A DNA stretch of 46,634 bases from a virus. Below the pieces are notes generated by a model. That model was not told the DNA's origin. It saw only the letters and a program-made list of their open reading frames with translations, and ran no database searches. Shown here one piece after another: positions 29,674 to 36,845 of this stretch. Numbering within the stretch: position 1 is the first letter of the stretch; every line of letters begins with the position of its first letter. A program made the translations under genes and the position numbers. Where the stretch lies: the IMG/VR virus record IMGVR_UViG_3300038441_000659, positions 1-46,634 of that record; one strand, 5' to 3'.

Positions 29674-30138
29674 ATGTCTGACAACCCCTTCGGCAAGTCC
29701 ACCGCTGCCAAGGAGAAGCCCACCATCGCCAGCCCCAAGGGCGAGAACGCCGCCCCGGCCACCAACGACCCGTTCGCGTCGCCGTCCGGCGTCAGCGGCG
29801 AGTACATCACCAGTTTCGTCGGGAAGCTGCTGCTCGTGAAGCCCACCGAGTACGTCCCCGAGATGAACACCGCCAAGGGCAAGAACGACGCCGTGCGTGT
29901 CGACCTGGCCGTCCTCGATGACGCCGACGAGCCGGGCCGCGTGGTCACCGGTGTGCTGCTGTTCCAGTCGGCGCTCAAGCGCGAGGCGAAGGCCGTGCTG
30001 GAATCGCCCAGCCCGTACCTGCTGGGCCGCCTGGTCAAGACCACCACCGGTGGCGGTAACGACCTGTACCTCTTCGAAGAGGGCGCGGACGACGACAAGA
30101 ACCTGGCGCGCCAGTTCCTCGCGGCTGCCACCCTGTAA
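29674..30138 (+). CDS. Unknown protein, possibly ssDNA-binding
   Basis: 154 residues from ATG 29674 with AGAGGAG upstream. A low-complexity N-terminus (SDNPFGKSTAAKEKPTIASPKG) precedes a compact beta-rich domain (ITSFVGKLLLVKPTEYVPEM and VRVDLAVLDD) and an acidic end. Its place between nuclease and resolvase, and the OB-like strand pattern, suggest a single-strand DNA-binding protein. No diagnostic motif, so tentative. Confidence 0.7.
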   Translation: MSDNPFGKSTAAKEKPTIASPKGENAAPATNDPFASPSGVSGEYITSFVGKLLLVKPTEYVPEMNTAKGKNDAVRVDLAVLDDADEPGRVVTGVLLFQSALKREAKAVLESPSPYLLGRLVKTTTGGGNDLYLFEEGADDDKNLARQFLAAATL

Positions 30139-30185
30139 GACCTGCGGCCCGTGCGCGCTGATTGGACCCGCGCACGGTACGCACT

Positions 30186-30223
30186 GAACGGCCCGGCGGC
30201 CCCGCCATACCGCCGGGCCGTTC
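30186..30223 (+). terminator. Hairpin terminator
   Basis: Perfect 14-bp stem GAACGGCCCGGCGG/CCGCCGGGCCGTTC between the genes ending at 30138 and starting at 30250. Strong stem, weak T-run, so read-through is possible. Confidence 0.6.
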
Positions 30224-30249
30224 TCATACCCACCCACGAGGAGAACCCC

Positions 30250-30813
30250 ATGATCGTCGCCGCCATCGACTCGTCCCTGTCGAACACAGGGCTCGCCCGG
30301 CTCGAGGTCATCGACCACGGCCCGGAGACGGCCGGGCAGCGCAAGGCGGTGTGGCGCACCATGACGGTCAAGTCCGAACCGGCCAAGGACACCGAATACC
30401 ATCCGGGGCAGCTCAAGCGCATGCGCAACATCTGCAAGTCGATGGCCGAGTTCATCCAGGATGCCGACATGGTCGTGATCGAGGCTCCCGCCTACAGCCG
30501 GGGCATGGGCATGTCGCACGAGCGCGCCGGGCTGTGGTGGATGCTGTACGCCGCTGCGGGCGCGGTCATGCACGGTGATCCGCTGGTCATCAAGCCGAAC
30601 CTGCGCGCCAAGTACGCCACCGGTAACGGTGGCGCTGGCAAGGACACCGTCATGCTGGAGGCTTCCCGCCGGTACGCGGACGCGCCCATCCGAAACAACA
30701 ACGAGGCCGACGCCGTGCTGCTGGCGGCGATGGGTGCCCGGCTGGCGGGCATGGAGATCGACAAGGTGCCGCAGACCCACCTCGCCGCGCTCAAGACGCT
30801 GCTGCTGGCCTAA
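30250..30813 (+). CDS. RuvC-like Holliday junction resolvase
   Basis: 187 residues from ATG 30250. The RNase H-like fold is shown by AIDSSLSNTGLA (first catalytic D), VVIEAPAYSRG (E) and NNEADAVLLAAMGARLAG (D pair near the C-terminus). It resolves branched DNA before packaging. Last gene of the plus-strand replication and recombination block. Confidence 0.85.
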   Translation: MIVAAIDSSLSNTGLARLEVIDHGPETAGQRKAVWRTMTVKSEPAKDTEYHPGQLKRMRNICKSMAEFIQDADMVVIEAPAYSRGMGMSHERAGLWWMLYAAAGAVMHGDPLVIKPNLRAKYATGNGGAGKDTVMLEASRRYADAPIRNNNEADAVLLAAMGARLAGMEIDKVPQTHLAALKTLLLA

Positions 30814-30834
30814 GCACGCATAGCGTGGTAAGCT
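30814..30834 (+). promoter_or_regulatory. Operator-like site with -10 box
   Basis: GCACGCATAGCGTGG (30814-30828) followed by TAAGCT. No good -35. It starts a short region that ends in the terminator at 30882-30914. Confidence 0.45.
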
Positions 30835-30839
30835 GGAGC

Positions 30840-30914
30840 CGTTCGGAAGATCGGACATCCTTTCTGGTGGTGAGTACGACAACGGACCCGGTCCCCCTGC
30901 ACCGGGTCCGTTTT
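30840..30914 (+). ncRNA. Candidate short RNA
   Basis: About 75 bases between a possible operator promoter and a classic terminator, with no open reading frame of note. A weak stem GTTC/GGAC is near the 5' end. It may be a small RNA or simply the 3' tail of the resolvase message. Confidence 0.3.
30882..30914 (+). terminator. Intrinsic terminator
   Basis: Perfect 11-bp stem ACGGACCCGGT/ACCGGGTCCGT followed by TTTT. The clearest rho-independent terminator in the window. It ends the plus-strand block before the convergent lysis genes. Confidence 0.82.
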
Positions 30915-30919
30915 CGTGT

Positions 30920-31183
30920 CTACACCTTGGTCGCGCCCAGGGGCCCTATCCACCGCTCCAGCCATGCATTCACCTGGGGGATGGCCATCAGCCGCGCGGT
31001 GACGCCTGCCGCCGCCAGCGCCCCGGCCACCCACGGAACAGCGGTGGACAGCCCCAGTTCAGCCACCACGAACGGGACCACCAGCATCAGCCCCACCGCC
31101 GCCTGCACCACGGTGCGCAGCACTGCCCGGCCGGGGTACTGCACCTGCGTCGGTTCGATCTCGAATGGCTCGTCGGAGGTCAC
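30920..31183 (-). CDS. Holin-like membrane protein
   Basis: 87 residues from a GTG at 31183 that overlaps the endolysin stop codon. Two hydrophobic segments (VLRTVVQAAVGLMLVVPFVVAEL and AVPWVAGALAAAGVTARLMA) follow an acidic N-terminus. Size, topology and position directly after the endolysin fit a holin, which opens the inner membrane. Holins share little sequence, so the call rests on context. Confidence 0.72.
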   Translation of the reverse strand: MTSDEPFEIEPTQVQYPGRAVLRTVVQAAVGLMLVVPFVVAELGLSTAVPWVAGALAAAGVTARLMAIPQVNAWLERWIGPLGATKV

Positions 31184-32043
31184 TTGCCCAGCCCCTGAAT
31201 CAGCGCGACGAGTTCATCCCGCAGCGCAGCCAGGTCGGCGCGCGTGGCGACACCGTCCACCAGGCTCGGCTTCGCCGGGGTGGCGCGCTCGGCATCGGCC
31301 AGCTGCGCCCAGCCGGTCGGCTTGAGCGGTGCCTTGCTTCCGGTGCGCTGGTCCTTGCTGCCGGTGCCCGCCAGCTGATCCAGCGCGTCACCGGTGTGCT
31401 GGTCGACCCACCCCAGCAGGATGCCCGCCTGCTCGGCGGTGCCGTCCGGCTTAGCCACCTTCATCTCCCAGACCGCCTTCGCGATCTCTTCGGCACTCGC
31501 CATCTCGTTGTCCTCTCCCTTGGTGTACTTCTCCACGGCGTTCGCGAACACATCCCACGGGAAGCCGGGGCCGACATCGGTATGCGTGCCGATGCCCAGC
31601 TCATCGGTGACATACCGGTGATCCGAGATGCCGTCCGCGTACCAGTACGGCGGTGCGATGACGGTGGTGTCGAACTTGTACTTCCGGCAGTCCTGGACAG
31701 CCAGGTACGCCGCCACGTCGATAGCGTCGCCCATGTTGTCCAGCCACTGCTGGCGTGACCAGCCTGCGCGGCTGCCCGCGAAGCAGAGGTTGATGGTGTA
31801 CGGGTTCGCATCCAGCACCGACCAACTGGCGTAGTCGGTGTTCACCACGTCGCAGACCACCACGCTGTTGTCGATCGTGTAGTGGTAGCTGACGCCGTTG
31901 GCCGGGTTGTTCAGGTAGGCCGCCAGCGACTCCGCTGTGCCGTTGCCCTCCTGGGTGTGCAGCAGGAAGTTCGTGACGCGCGCACCGCCGCGCCCGCTGT
32001 ACGACTTGCCCATCCTGTCGATCTCTGTGAACTCAGGTGCCAT
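31180..32043 (-). CDS. lysA: Endolysin, N-acetylmuramoyl-L-alanine amidase
   Basis: 287 residues from ATG 32043, with GGAAGGA upstream; the longer frame to 32736 is not coding. The N-terminal two thirds is an Amidase_2/PGRP-type domain: NFLLHTQEGNGTAESLAAYL (first zinc His), VSYHYTIDNS and ISDHRYVTDELGIGTHTDVGP (later His/Asp ligands). It cuts the amide bond between muramic acid and the peptide stem. The C-terminal third (EEIAKAVWEMKV onward) resembles the linker and cell-wall part of actinophage LysA. Works with the holin-like protein and the distant LysB. Confidence 0.88.
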   Translation of the reverse strand: MAPEFTEIDRMGKSYSGRGGARVTNFLLHTQEGNGTAESLAAYLNNPANGVSYHYTIDNSVVVCDVVNTDYASWSVLDANPYTINLCFAGSRAGWSRQQWLDNMGDAIDVAAYLAVQDCRKYKFDTTVIAPPYWYADGISDHRYVTDELGIGTHTDVGPGFPWDVFANAVEKYTKGEDNEMASAEEIAKAVWEMKVAKPDGTAEQAGILLGWVDQHTGDALDQLAGTGSKDQRTGSKAPLKPTGWAQLADAERATPAKPSLVDGVATRADLAALRDELVALIQGLGK

Positions 32044-32087
32044 GCCGGTTCCTTCCCTGTGGCCTGCCCCGAGCATATCGCACGGAG

Positions 32088-32118
32088 TTGCACAAACCCA
32101 CGGAATCCGTGCTAAGGT
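32088..32118 (+). promoter_or_regulatory. Operator-type promoter
   Basis: TTGCAC, 19-nt spacer with CACGGAATCCGTG (32099-32111), TAAGGT. Drives the operon at 32152-33401. Confidence 0.7.
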
Positions 32119-32151
32119 TGAACCACACCACACCTCGAGAGGAAGCCCCCC

Positions 32152-32538
32152 ATGCACCCCACCAACCCGGACGATCCGTTCGCCGTCCGCCTGACCGCTG
32201 TGGCCACCGTCACGTACACCGTAGGGCTGATGGTGGAAGCCCCCACCGTCGACATGCCCGTGCCCCACTCGGACATTCGCATGATCCCCCAACGCGCGGA
32301 GGTCGTGGTCGAGCGCAACCTGGAGACCGGCGAGTTGTTCGTGTACCGCCTGGAGATCACCGGCAAGCGCGCCAAGAAGGATGGCACGCCTTCGCTGTTG
32401 TCGATCTCCGGCCAGTGGTACCGCCGTCACAACTATGAAGGCGGCATCACCTACGGCCACCACCAGTGCGCGGACCACCCGTACGTGTTGAACCTGATCG
32501 ACAGGGCCATCGCCGTGGTGCGGGAGACCCTGCGGTGA
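32152..32538 (+). CDS. Unknown protein
   Basis: 128 residues from ATG 32152 with GAGAGGAAG upstream. Beta-rich (VRLTAVATVTYTVGLMVEAP), then HNYEGGITYGHHQCADHPYVL with several His and a Cys. No family recognised. First of five coupled genes under one operator promoter. Confidence 0.7.
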   Translation: MHPTNPDDPFAVRLTAVATVTYTVGLMVEAPTVDMPVPHSDIRMIPQRAEVVVERNLETGELFVYRLEITGKRAKKDGTPSLLSISGQWYRRHNYEGGITYGHHQCADHPYVLNLIDRAIAVVRETLR

Positions 32539-32717
32539 GCGCGGCGCGGAAGGAAGCTCTGGCCCAGTTGCGCGTCGCCGTGGCGTCAGCATTCGAGGCG
32601 CGGCCGAATACCCCGGAATGGCAGCAAGCCCACCGCACTGTCGCGCTGGCGCAGGTGCACGCTCTGGACGCGGGCGCGACGGCTGCCGAAATCCTCGACG
32701 CGAGCGAAGGGTTCTAG
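32535..32717 (+). CDS. Small helical protein
   Basis: 60 residues from GTG 32535 (GTGA overlap). SAARKEALAQLRVAVASAFEAR... then WQQAHRTVALAQVHALDAGATAAEIL: likely a two-helix bundle. Unknown function. Confidence 0.62.
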   Translation: MSAARKEALAQLRVAVASAFEARPNTPEWQQAHRTVALAQVHALDAGATAAEILDASEGF

Positions 32718-32719
32718 CC

Positions 32720-32944
32720 GTGGGAAGTCTGGACAACCGTGACCACTACCTGGTCGCCGCGCTGCTGCACCAGCGCATCAAGCCGCTGCGCCCGCTGGAG
32801 AATCCCGCGCACGTCGAACAGTTCAACGAACTGCGCGGACTGAGCGCCCGGCTGTGCGCTGCCCTGGAGGACGACGCCGTGCGCCCGCCGAGGGTCGTCT
32901 TCCAGCCGCAGCGGTTCATCGAACTGGTCATGCGGGGCGAGTGA
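32720..32944 (+). CDS. Small unknown protein
   Basis: 74 residues from GTG 32720. Basic and helical (YLVAALLHQRIKPLRPLENPAHVEQFNELRGLSARL). Stop overlaps the next ATG. No family recognised. Confidence 0.6.
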   Translation: MGSLDNRDHYLVAALLHQRIKPLRPLENPAHVEQFNELRGLSARLCAALEDDAVRPPRVVFQPQRFIELVMRGE

Positions 32945-33138
32945 TGGTCTGCCAGGCGCGCGGCGGCTGGCGCAAGCTGACTTGCCCGGCGCGCGACTCG
33001 CACGGCTACCGCTGCGAGAAGCGCGGACCGCACACCGACCATTGGATCAGCGACCACACCATCCAGCACGCACTGGCGGGCGACGGATACAGCTGCGCCG
33101 CCATCACCGACATGCTCATGGAAAGGCTCTGGAAATGA
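32944..33138 (+). CDS. Small Cys/His protein
   Basis: 64 residues from ATG 32944. MVCQARGGWRKLTCPARDSHGYRCEKRGPHTDHW has three cysteines and several histidines, so possibly a zinc-binding fold. Coupled to both neighbours. Confidence 0.62.
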   Translation: MVCQARGGWRKLTCPARDSHGYRCEKRGPHTDHWISDHTIQHALAGDGYSCAAITDMLMERLWK

Positions 33139-33401
33139 AGACCCCCGTATCTGATCACGTAGCGGAGCGGCTGTACGCCGACGACTGGCGCGTGGAGTCC
33201 ACCATCCACCTCGGCCCGCGCATCGTGAAGGACTGCGGCAGCGTGTACGCCACCATCGTCCCCACGTCGTACGACTACGGCTGGAACGTCTGGGAGTGGA
33301 CCACCGGCCAGCACCTGCACGGCGGCCGTGACGAGGACATCACCGCTGCGGCGCAGGCGGCGTTGACCTGGGTAAACGAGGAGTGGTTGGGCAGCGAATA
33401 A
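33135..33401 (+). CDS. Small unknown protein
   Basis: 88 residues from ATG 33135 (ATGA overlap). Strand-rich with several Trp/Tyr (SYDYGWNVWEWTTGQHL). No family recognised. Last gene of this operon. Confidence 0.62.
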   Translation: MKTPVSDHVAERLYADDWRVESTIHLGPRIVKDCGSVYATIVPTSYDYGWNVWEWTTGQHLHGGRDEDITAAAQAALTWVNEEWLGSE

Positions 33402-33420
33402 CGTTCGCCGTGCGAAGGGG

Positions 33421-33450
33421 TTGTATTAGGCACGGAATACGTGCTATTGT
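33421..33450 (+). promoter_or_regulatory. Operator-type promoter
   Basis: TTGTAT, 18-nt spacer with GCACGGAATACGTGC (33430-33444), TATTGT. Followed by the shared CACCACCAACCGAGAGGA leader. Confidence 0.75.
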
Positions 33451-33481
33451 GGTTTCACCACCAACCGAGAGGATCACCACA

Positions 33482-34144
33482 ATGCACGCCAACCCCTTCG
33501 CCGCCCGCCTCGCCACCGCTGCCGCCGCCACCCAGGGCACAGCGCGCCGGGACCGCCTGGACCGGGTGGAGATCATGGAAGGCCCCGCCTTTCACTTCAC
33601 CGGTCCGGCCCCTGTCGACATGATCACCGAGCGACAGGCCGCGCTGGTTCGGACACTGCTGGTGGAGCGCAACTTCCGCAGCGAGCAGCGCCCGGCGTGG
33701 ATCGCTCGAATCCAGCAGATGGCCACGGTCAACGGCACCATCAGCGCGATGACCAAGGTTCAGGCCAGCGCGTTCATCGAGTACGCGTTCACCATGCCCG
33801 TGCGGAAGATCGCAGAGGCGGCCCCGGCGGTAGACGTCCCGGAGGGCCGCTACGCGGTCGACATCAACGGCGTTCTGTGGTTCGTCCAGGTGGACTGCCC
33901 GGCCGAAGGCCGCTGGGCCGGGCACACCTTCGTGCGCCGCCAGTTGGGCAGCGACACCCAGAACCTGAACCGCGCGCAGCGGGTGCTCGTCCTCAAGGCC
34001 ATCGCCGAGGCGGGCATCAAGGAGGCCACCATCCGCTACGGCCACGAGCTGGGCCATTGCGGCAAGTGTGGTCGTGAACTGACCAATGAGGCCAGCCGCA
34101 CGGCGGGCATCGGCCCCAAGTGCGCAGCTAAGAGCGGGTGGTGA
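33482..34144 (+). CDS. Protein with C-terminal DUF6011-like zinc motif
   Basis: 220 residues from ATG 33482. The C-terminal HCGKCGRELTNEASRTAGIGPKCAAK (about 194-219) matches the short zinc motif, CxxC...GIGPxC, seen in many actinobacterial and phage proteins of unknown role. The middle holds a beta-rich domain (GRYAVDINGVLWFVQVDCP). The N-terminal region is helical and basic. Probably binds nucleic acid; not proven. Confidence 0.75.
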   Translation: MHANPFAARLATAAAATQGTARRDRLDRVEIMEGPAFHFTGPAPVDMITERQAALVRTLLVERNFRSEQRPAWIARIQQMATVNGTISAMTKVQASAFIEYAFTMPVRKIAEAAPAVDVPEGRYAVDINGVLWFVQVDCPAEGRWAGHTFVRRQLGSDTQNLNRAQRVLVLKAIAEAGIKEATIRYGHELGHCGKCGRELTNEASRTAGIGPKCAAKSGW

Positions 34145-34172
34145 TGTTAGCCACACCGGACAATTTCATACC

Positions 34173-34198
34173 GTCCCCCGGGCACCCGCCCGGGGGAC
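34173..34198 (+). terminator. Hairpin in short intergenic gap
   Basis: 10-bp stem GTCCCCCGGG/CCCGGGGGAC with a 6-nt loop, 28 bases before the next ATG. No T-run, so it may act as a partial terminator. Confidence 0.45.
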
Positions 34199-34225
34199 AC
34201 GCCCCGTTTGTGAAGGAGATGAACC

Positions 34226-34420
34226 ATGTTGAAGTTCTGGGGCCGCAAGGAGGTCGCGCAGTTCCTGGGAGTGAAGACCGACTCCATCAACGGTTACGAG
34301 CTACCCGAACCCGATGCCGAGATCGGACAGCACCGGGGGTGGATGCCGGAGACCATCAAGAACTGGAAGGAGACCCGTCCGGGTAGGGGCAACTGGGGGA
34401 AGCGCTCGACCGACAAGTAG
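34226..34420 (+). CDS. Small DNA-binding protein (HTH-like)
   Basis: 64 residues from ATG 34226 with GAAGGAGA upstream. MLKFWGRKEVAQFLGVKTDSINGYELPEPDAEIG resembles the MerR/excisionase-like helix-turn-helix used by small phage regulators. Basic C-terminus. Candidate regulator. Confidence 0.7.
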   Translation: MLKFWGRKEVAQFLGVKTDSINGYELPEPDAEIGQHRGWMPETIKNWKETRPGRGNWGKRSTDK

Positions 34421-34448
34421 GGAACCACCATGCGGAGCTACGCGCGAC

Positions 34449-34476
34449 GAGGACCCGGGGCAACCCCCGGGTCCTC
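34449..34476. terminator. Bidirectional terminator
   Basis: Stem GAGGACCCGGG/CCCGGGTCCTC (11 bp) between the convergent gene ends at 34420 and 34481. TCTGACTT follows on the plus strand. Confidence 0.7.
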
Positions 34477-34480
34477 TGAC

Positions 34481-34843
34481 TTATGCACAGCGGGACAGGT
34501 GCCCGGCGCGCCACGGCCGCCACAGCAGCGGGTCACCGCTGTCGTAGTTGACGTCCAGGGTGATCAGCGCGCCGCGCGGAATCTGCTCGGTCTCGGCCGC
34601 CGTCAGGACGTAGCGCAGCCACGCACCGTCGACAACGCCGGGGATCAGCATCTCGGTGCCGGTGCCCCAGCTGATGCGCATCCGCGTTACGGTGCCTGCG
34701 GGCCACGCCACCGGGGACTTCGTGATGCTGTCCACCTGCTGGACTTCGCCCTCGAAGATGAAGCCCGCCGACATGCAGATGGACAGCGGCGCGGGGCAGC
34801 CGTTCATGTGGACGACGCCACAGGTGCATGTCGGGCTGGTCAT
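34481..34843 (-). CDS. Small beta-rich protein, possibly virion-related
   Basis: 120 residues. The N-terminus MTSPTCTCGVVHMNGCPAPL has a cysteine cluster. The rest is beta-rich (GALITLDVNYDSGDPLLW). It lies at the downstream end of the tail genes, so a virion or tail-associated part is possible. Resembles small immunoglobulin-like phage proteins, but I cannot name a family. Confidence 0.6.
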   Translation of the reverse strand: MTSPTCTCGVVHMNGCPAPLSICMSAGFIFEGEVQQVDSITKSPVAWPAGTVTRMRISWGTGTEMLIPGVVDGAWLRYVLTAAETEQIPRGALITLDVNYDSGDPLLWRPWRAGHLSRCA

Positions 34844-34876
34844 GGGTCCACGCTACCGCCGGTCAGTGCACGGAAA

Positions 34877-35158
34877 TCAGTGCATACCGCCCGCCATCGC
34901 GGCGAACGCCGCGAAGCTGTCCTCGGTGTCCTCGGGCTTGAACTCCTTGGCCATATCCTCCGGCTCCGGCTTGTACAGCTCGAAGTAGAACCGCTGCACG
35001 GCGTTCGGTCCTTCCTCAGCCTTGCTCTCCACAGCCATGGTCTCCACGATGTCCAGCAGCGCGTGCATCGTGGGGAAGTGCCGCAGCGGATCGCCGATGC
35101 CGCCCTGCGCCAGCTTGGCCCGGATGATCCGCCACGAGTAGGCGGTCGCGTTCACCAA
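34877..35158 (-). CDS. Tail assembly chaperone, downstream frame (-1 product)
   Basis: 93 residues if started at TTG 35158, but more likely made by -1 frameshifting from the gene at 35152-35622. After the slip at 35173-35179 the fused protein reads ...TARPF then LAVAGLVNATAYSWRIIRAKLAQGG. WRIIRAKLAQGGIGDPLRHFPTMHALLDIVE resembles the second part of phage tail assembly chaperones. A chaperone of this type binds the tape measure during tail building. No good ribosome site for independent start. Confidence 0.7.
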   Translation of the reverse strand: MVNATAYSWRIIRAKLAQGGIGDPLRHFPTMHALLDIVETMAVESKAEEGPNAVQRFYFELYKPEPEDMAKEFKPEDTEDSFAAFAAMAGGMH

Positions 35159-35622
35159 ACCAGCGACGGCCAGAAAGGGCGGGCCGTCCCGACTGTCACG
35201 ATCCCCTTGACGAGGTCGTGGAACTCCTCCGTGCCGAAGCGGCCGTCGTCAGGGTCTGCCATGGCCATCAGTGCCACGGCGAGGTCGTCGGGGTGCGTGT
35301 AGCGCGCCACCAGGTCCATGAGGGTGCCGGTGGAGATGCGCTCGGACTTCTGGTGCTGGGACCACGCCATACTCAGCACGTGGATGGCCTCGGGCTGTGG
35401 GCTGCGTACCCGGAAATGGAAGTCACCCACGTGAACGGACTTCCAGCCGTGCGGCTCGGTGTCGGCGGCGAGGTCATCGTGGGCGGGCGGCGGCTGGAAC
35501 GGGGATACGAACGTCGGCTCACTGTTCGCGCCCCCACCCACACCCGGATGGGGCACCGCACGGCTGGCACCGCCCACGTTCCGCGCGGGCCGGTGCATCG
35601 GAATCTTTCGTGGTCCTGCCAT
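35152..35622 (-). CDS. Tail assembly chaperone, upstream frame
   Basis: 156 residues. A proline-rich N-terminus (MAGPRKIPMHRPARNVGG) is followed by HVGDFHFRVRSPQPEAIHVLSMAWSQHQ and an acidic helical part (DLVARYTHPDDLAVALMAMADPDDG). It stops at 35152, seven codons after the slippery heptamer CCCTTTC (35173-35179). The pair fits a G/G-T type chaperone. Its position after the minor tail genes, not before the tape measure, is unusual. Confidence 0.68.
   Translation of the reverse strand: MAGPRKIPMHRPARNVGGASRAVPHPGVGGGANSEPTFVSPFQPPPAHDDLAADTEPHGWKSVHVGDFHFRVRSPQPEAIHVLSMAWSQHQKSERISTGTLMDLVARYTHPDDLAVALMAMADPDDGRFGTEEFHDLVKGIVTVGTARPFWPSLVW
35173..35179 (-). promoter_or_regulatory. Programmed -1 frameshift heptamer
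   Basis: Minus strand CGC CCT TTC in the zero frame contains C CCT TTC, the classic X XXY YYZ slippery site. Slipping back one base joins 35152-35622 to the 34877-35158 frame. Confidence 0.65.
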
Positions 35623-35643
35623 AACACCTAGCCTACGTGTTTT

Positions 35644-36255
35644 CTAGATGACGGGGTATGCGTACATGTCCAGCCGCGTGGCCCCGCTGCGAATGGACAG
35701 CTCCGTCTCGTTGTCGCCCTGGTAGTAGCTGGCCGTCTCCCAGAAGGCGCTGTCACTGCGGAGGCGGATGGCCACCTTATATGTCTGTCCCGGCGGCACC
35801 ACCACCACGTTTCCGATCAGCGTGCTGCGCTGGCCGTCCCGGTTCTCGAACGGTGCGAAGCCGATCAGACCGCCGCCGTTGTTGTCGCCCAGGTCTCCCC
35901 CCGCACCGAACACCGAAATCAGCGTGCTGGCCGCCGGGTCCGCCGGTGCCACGCCGAGCGCACTGCCGAAGTACTGCTGGAGCTGCGGCCGGTTACGGCA
36001 GCTGGCGGCTGTACGACTGCCGCCGCGCGTGCACATGGCGTAGACGTTGTGGCTGATCGGGTCCGGGTTGGTCCAGCTGACGCGCACCGTGTACAGGTCT
36101 TCGGCCTGACCGCTGCCGCCGTTGGGGTCGTAGTCGCGGTCGATGGACGCCGCCTCGTTCGTGGCCACGTGCCGCCACTGCATGTAGGGCTGCGGGGTGA
36201 TCGCCCCGTTGGCGTCGATCTGGAAGTGCAGTTCGTTGATGCAGGGGTACGTCAT
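35644..36255 (-). CDS. Minor tail protein
   Basis: 203 residues from ATG 36255 (ATGA overlap with the previous gene). Beta-rich and glycine-rich (LISVFGAGGDLGDNNGGGLIGFAPFENRD). The INELHFQIDANGAITPQPYMQWRHV start is typical of phage tail surface proteins. Forms a run of four similar-sized tail proteins. Likely part of the tail tip or fibres. Confidence 0.7.
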   Translation of the reverse strand: MTYPCINELHFQIDANGAITPQPYMQWRHVATNEAASIDRDYDPNGGSGQAEDLYTVRVSWTNPDPISHNVYAMCTRGGSRTAASCRNRPQLQQYFGSALGVAPADPAASTLISVFGAGGDLGDNNGGGLIGFAPFENRDGQRSTLIGNVVVVPPGQTYKVAIRLRSDSAFWETASYYQGDNETELSIRSGATRLDMYAYPVI

Positions 36256-36845
36256 CAGATCACTCCTGCCACCCATGGAGCGGTGAACAGCCGCAGCCGG
36301 GTCCACCGCGCGGCGGCTTCGTGACGGGGCTGCACGGGCGTGCGCCATTCACCCGGCGTGCTGAACAGGCAGCGGTACCGGAAATGGAGGCTGTCGCCGG
36401 GGTCCACCGCGCCGACGTGGACGTAGCTCAGGTAGTCCGGGAAGTCCCGGAAGATGCGCGAGAAGATGAGCGGCTGGTAACTGCGCCGCGTCTTGATTCG
36501 CGCGCCGACACCGTTGTCCGTGCCGAAGGGGATCGGCGCAGCGGGCGACTCCCCGATGTCGAAGGTCCACGCGTCATCGAGCACCAAGGTGTTCGGCGAG
36601 CTGGACAGCAGAAACCGGCTGGCCCGGTGCACGCTCACCATGGTGTGCACGGTCTCGTTGCCGACGTTCGTCCACAGAATCTCGGAGTCGATGAACGGGA
36701 CCTGGTCCGGCGCGCGGTCCACCGTGCCGTCCCGGCCGGACACGGCCATACGTTCGGTGACCATGGTGGGTAGCCAGTTCTGCGCGAACCCTGTCCCCGT
36801 CGCATCGGAGATCATGAATTCCGCGACACACACCTTGAGCGACAT
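36255..36845 (-). CDS. Minor tail protein
   Basis: 196 residues from ATG 36845. Beta-rich, begins MSLKVCVAEFMISDATGTG. Includes DQVPFIDSEILWTNVGNETVHTMVSVHRASRFL. Shares the MSLKVCV/MAEVCVTRN-like beginning and overall design with the next gene, so the two may be paralogues. Probably a tail-tip structural protein. Confidence 0.68.
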   Translation of the reverse strand: MSLKVCVAEFMISDATGTGFAQNWLPTMVTERMAVSGRDGTVDRAPDQVPFIDSEILWTNVGNETVHTMVSVHRASRFLLSSSPNTLVLDDAWTFDIGESPAAPIPFGTDNGVGARIKTRRSYQPLIFSRIFRDFPDYLSYVHVGAVDPGDSLHFRYRCLFSTPGEWRTPVQPRHEAAARWTRLRLFTAPWVAGVI

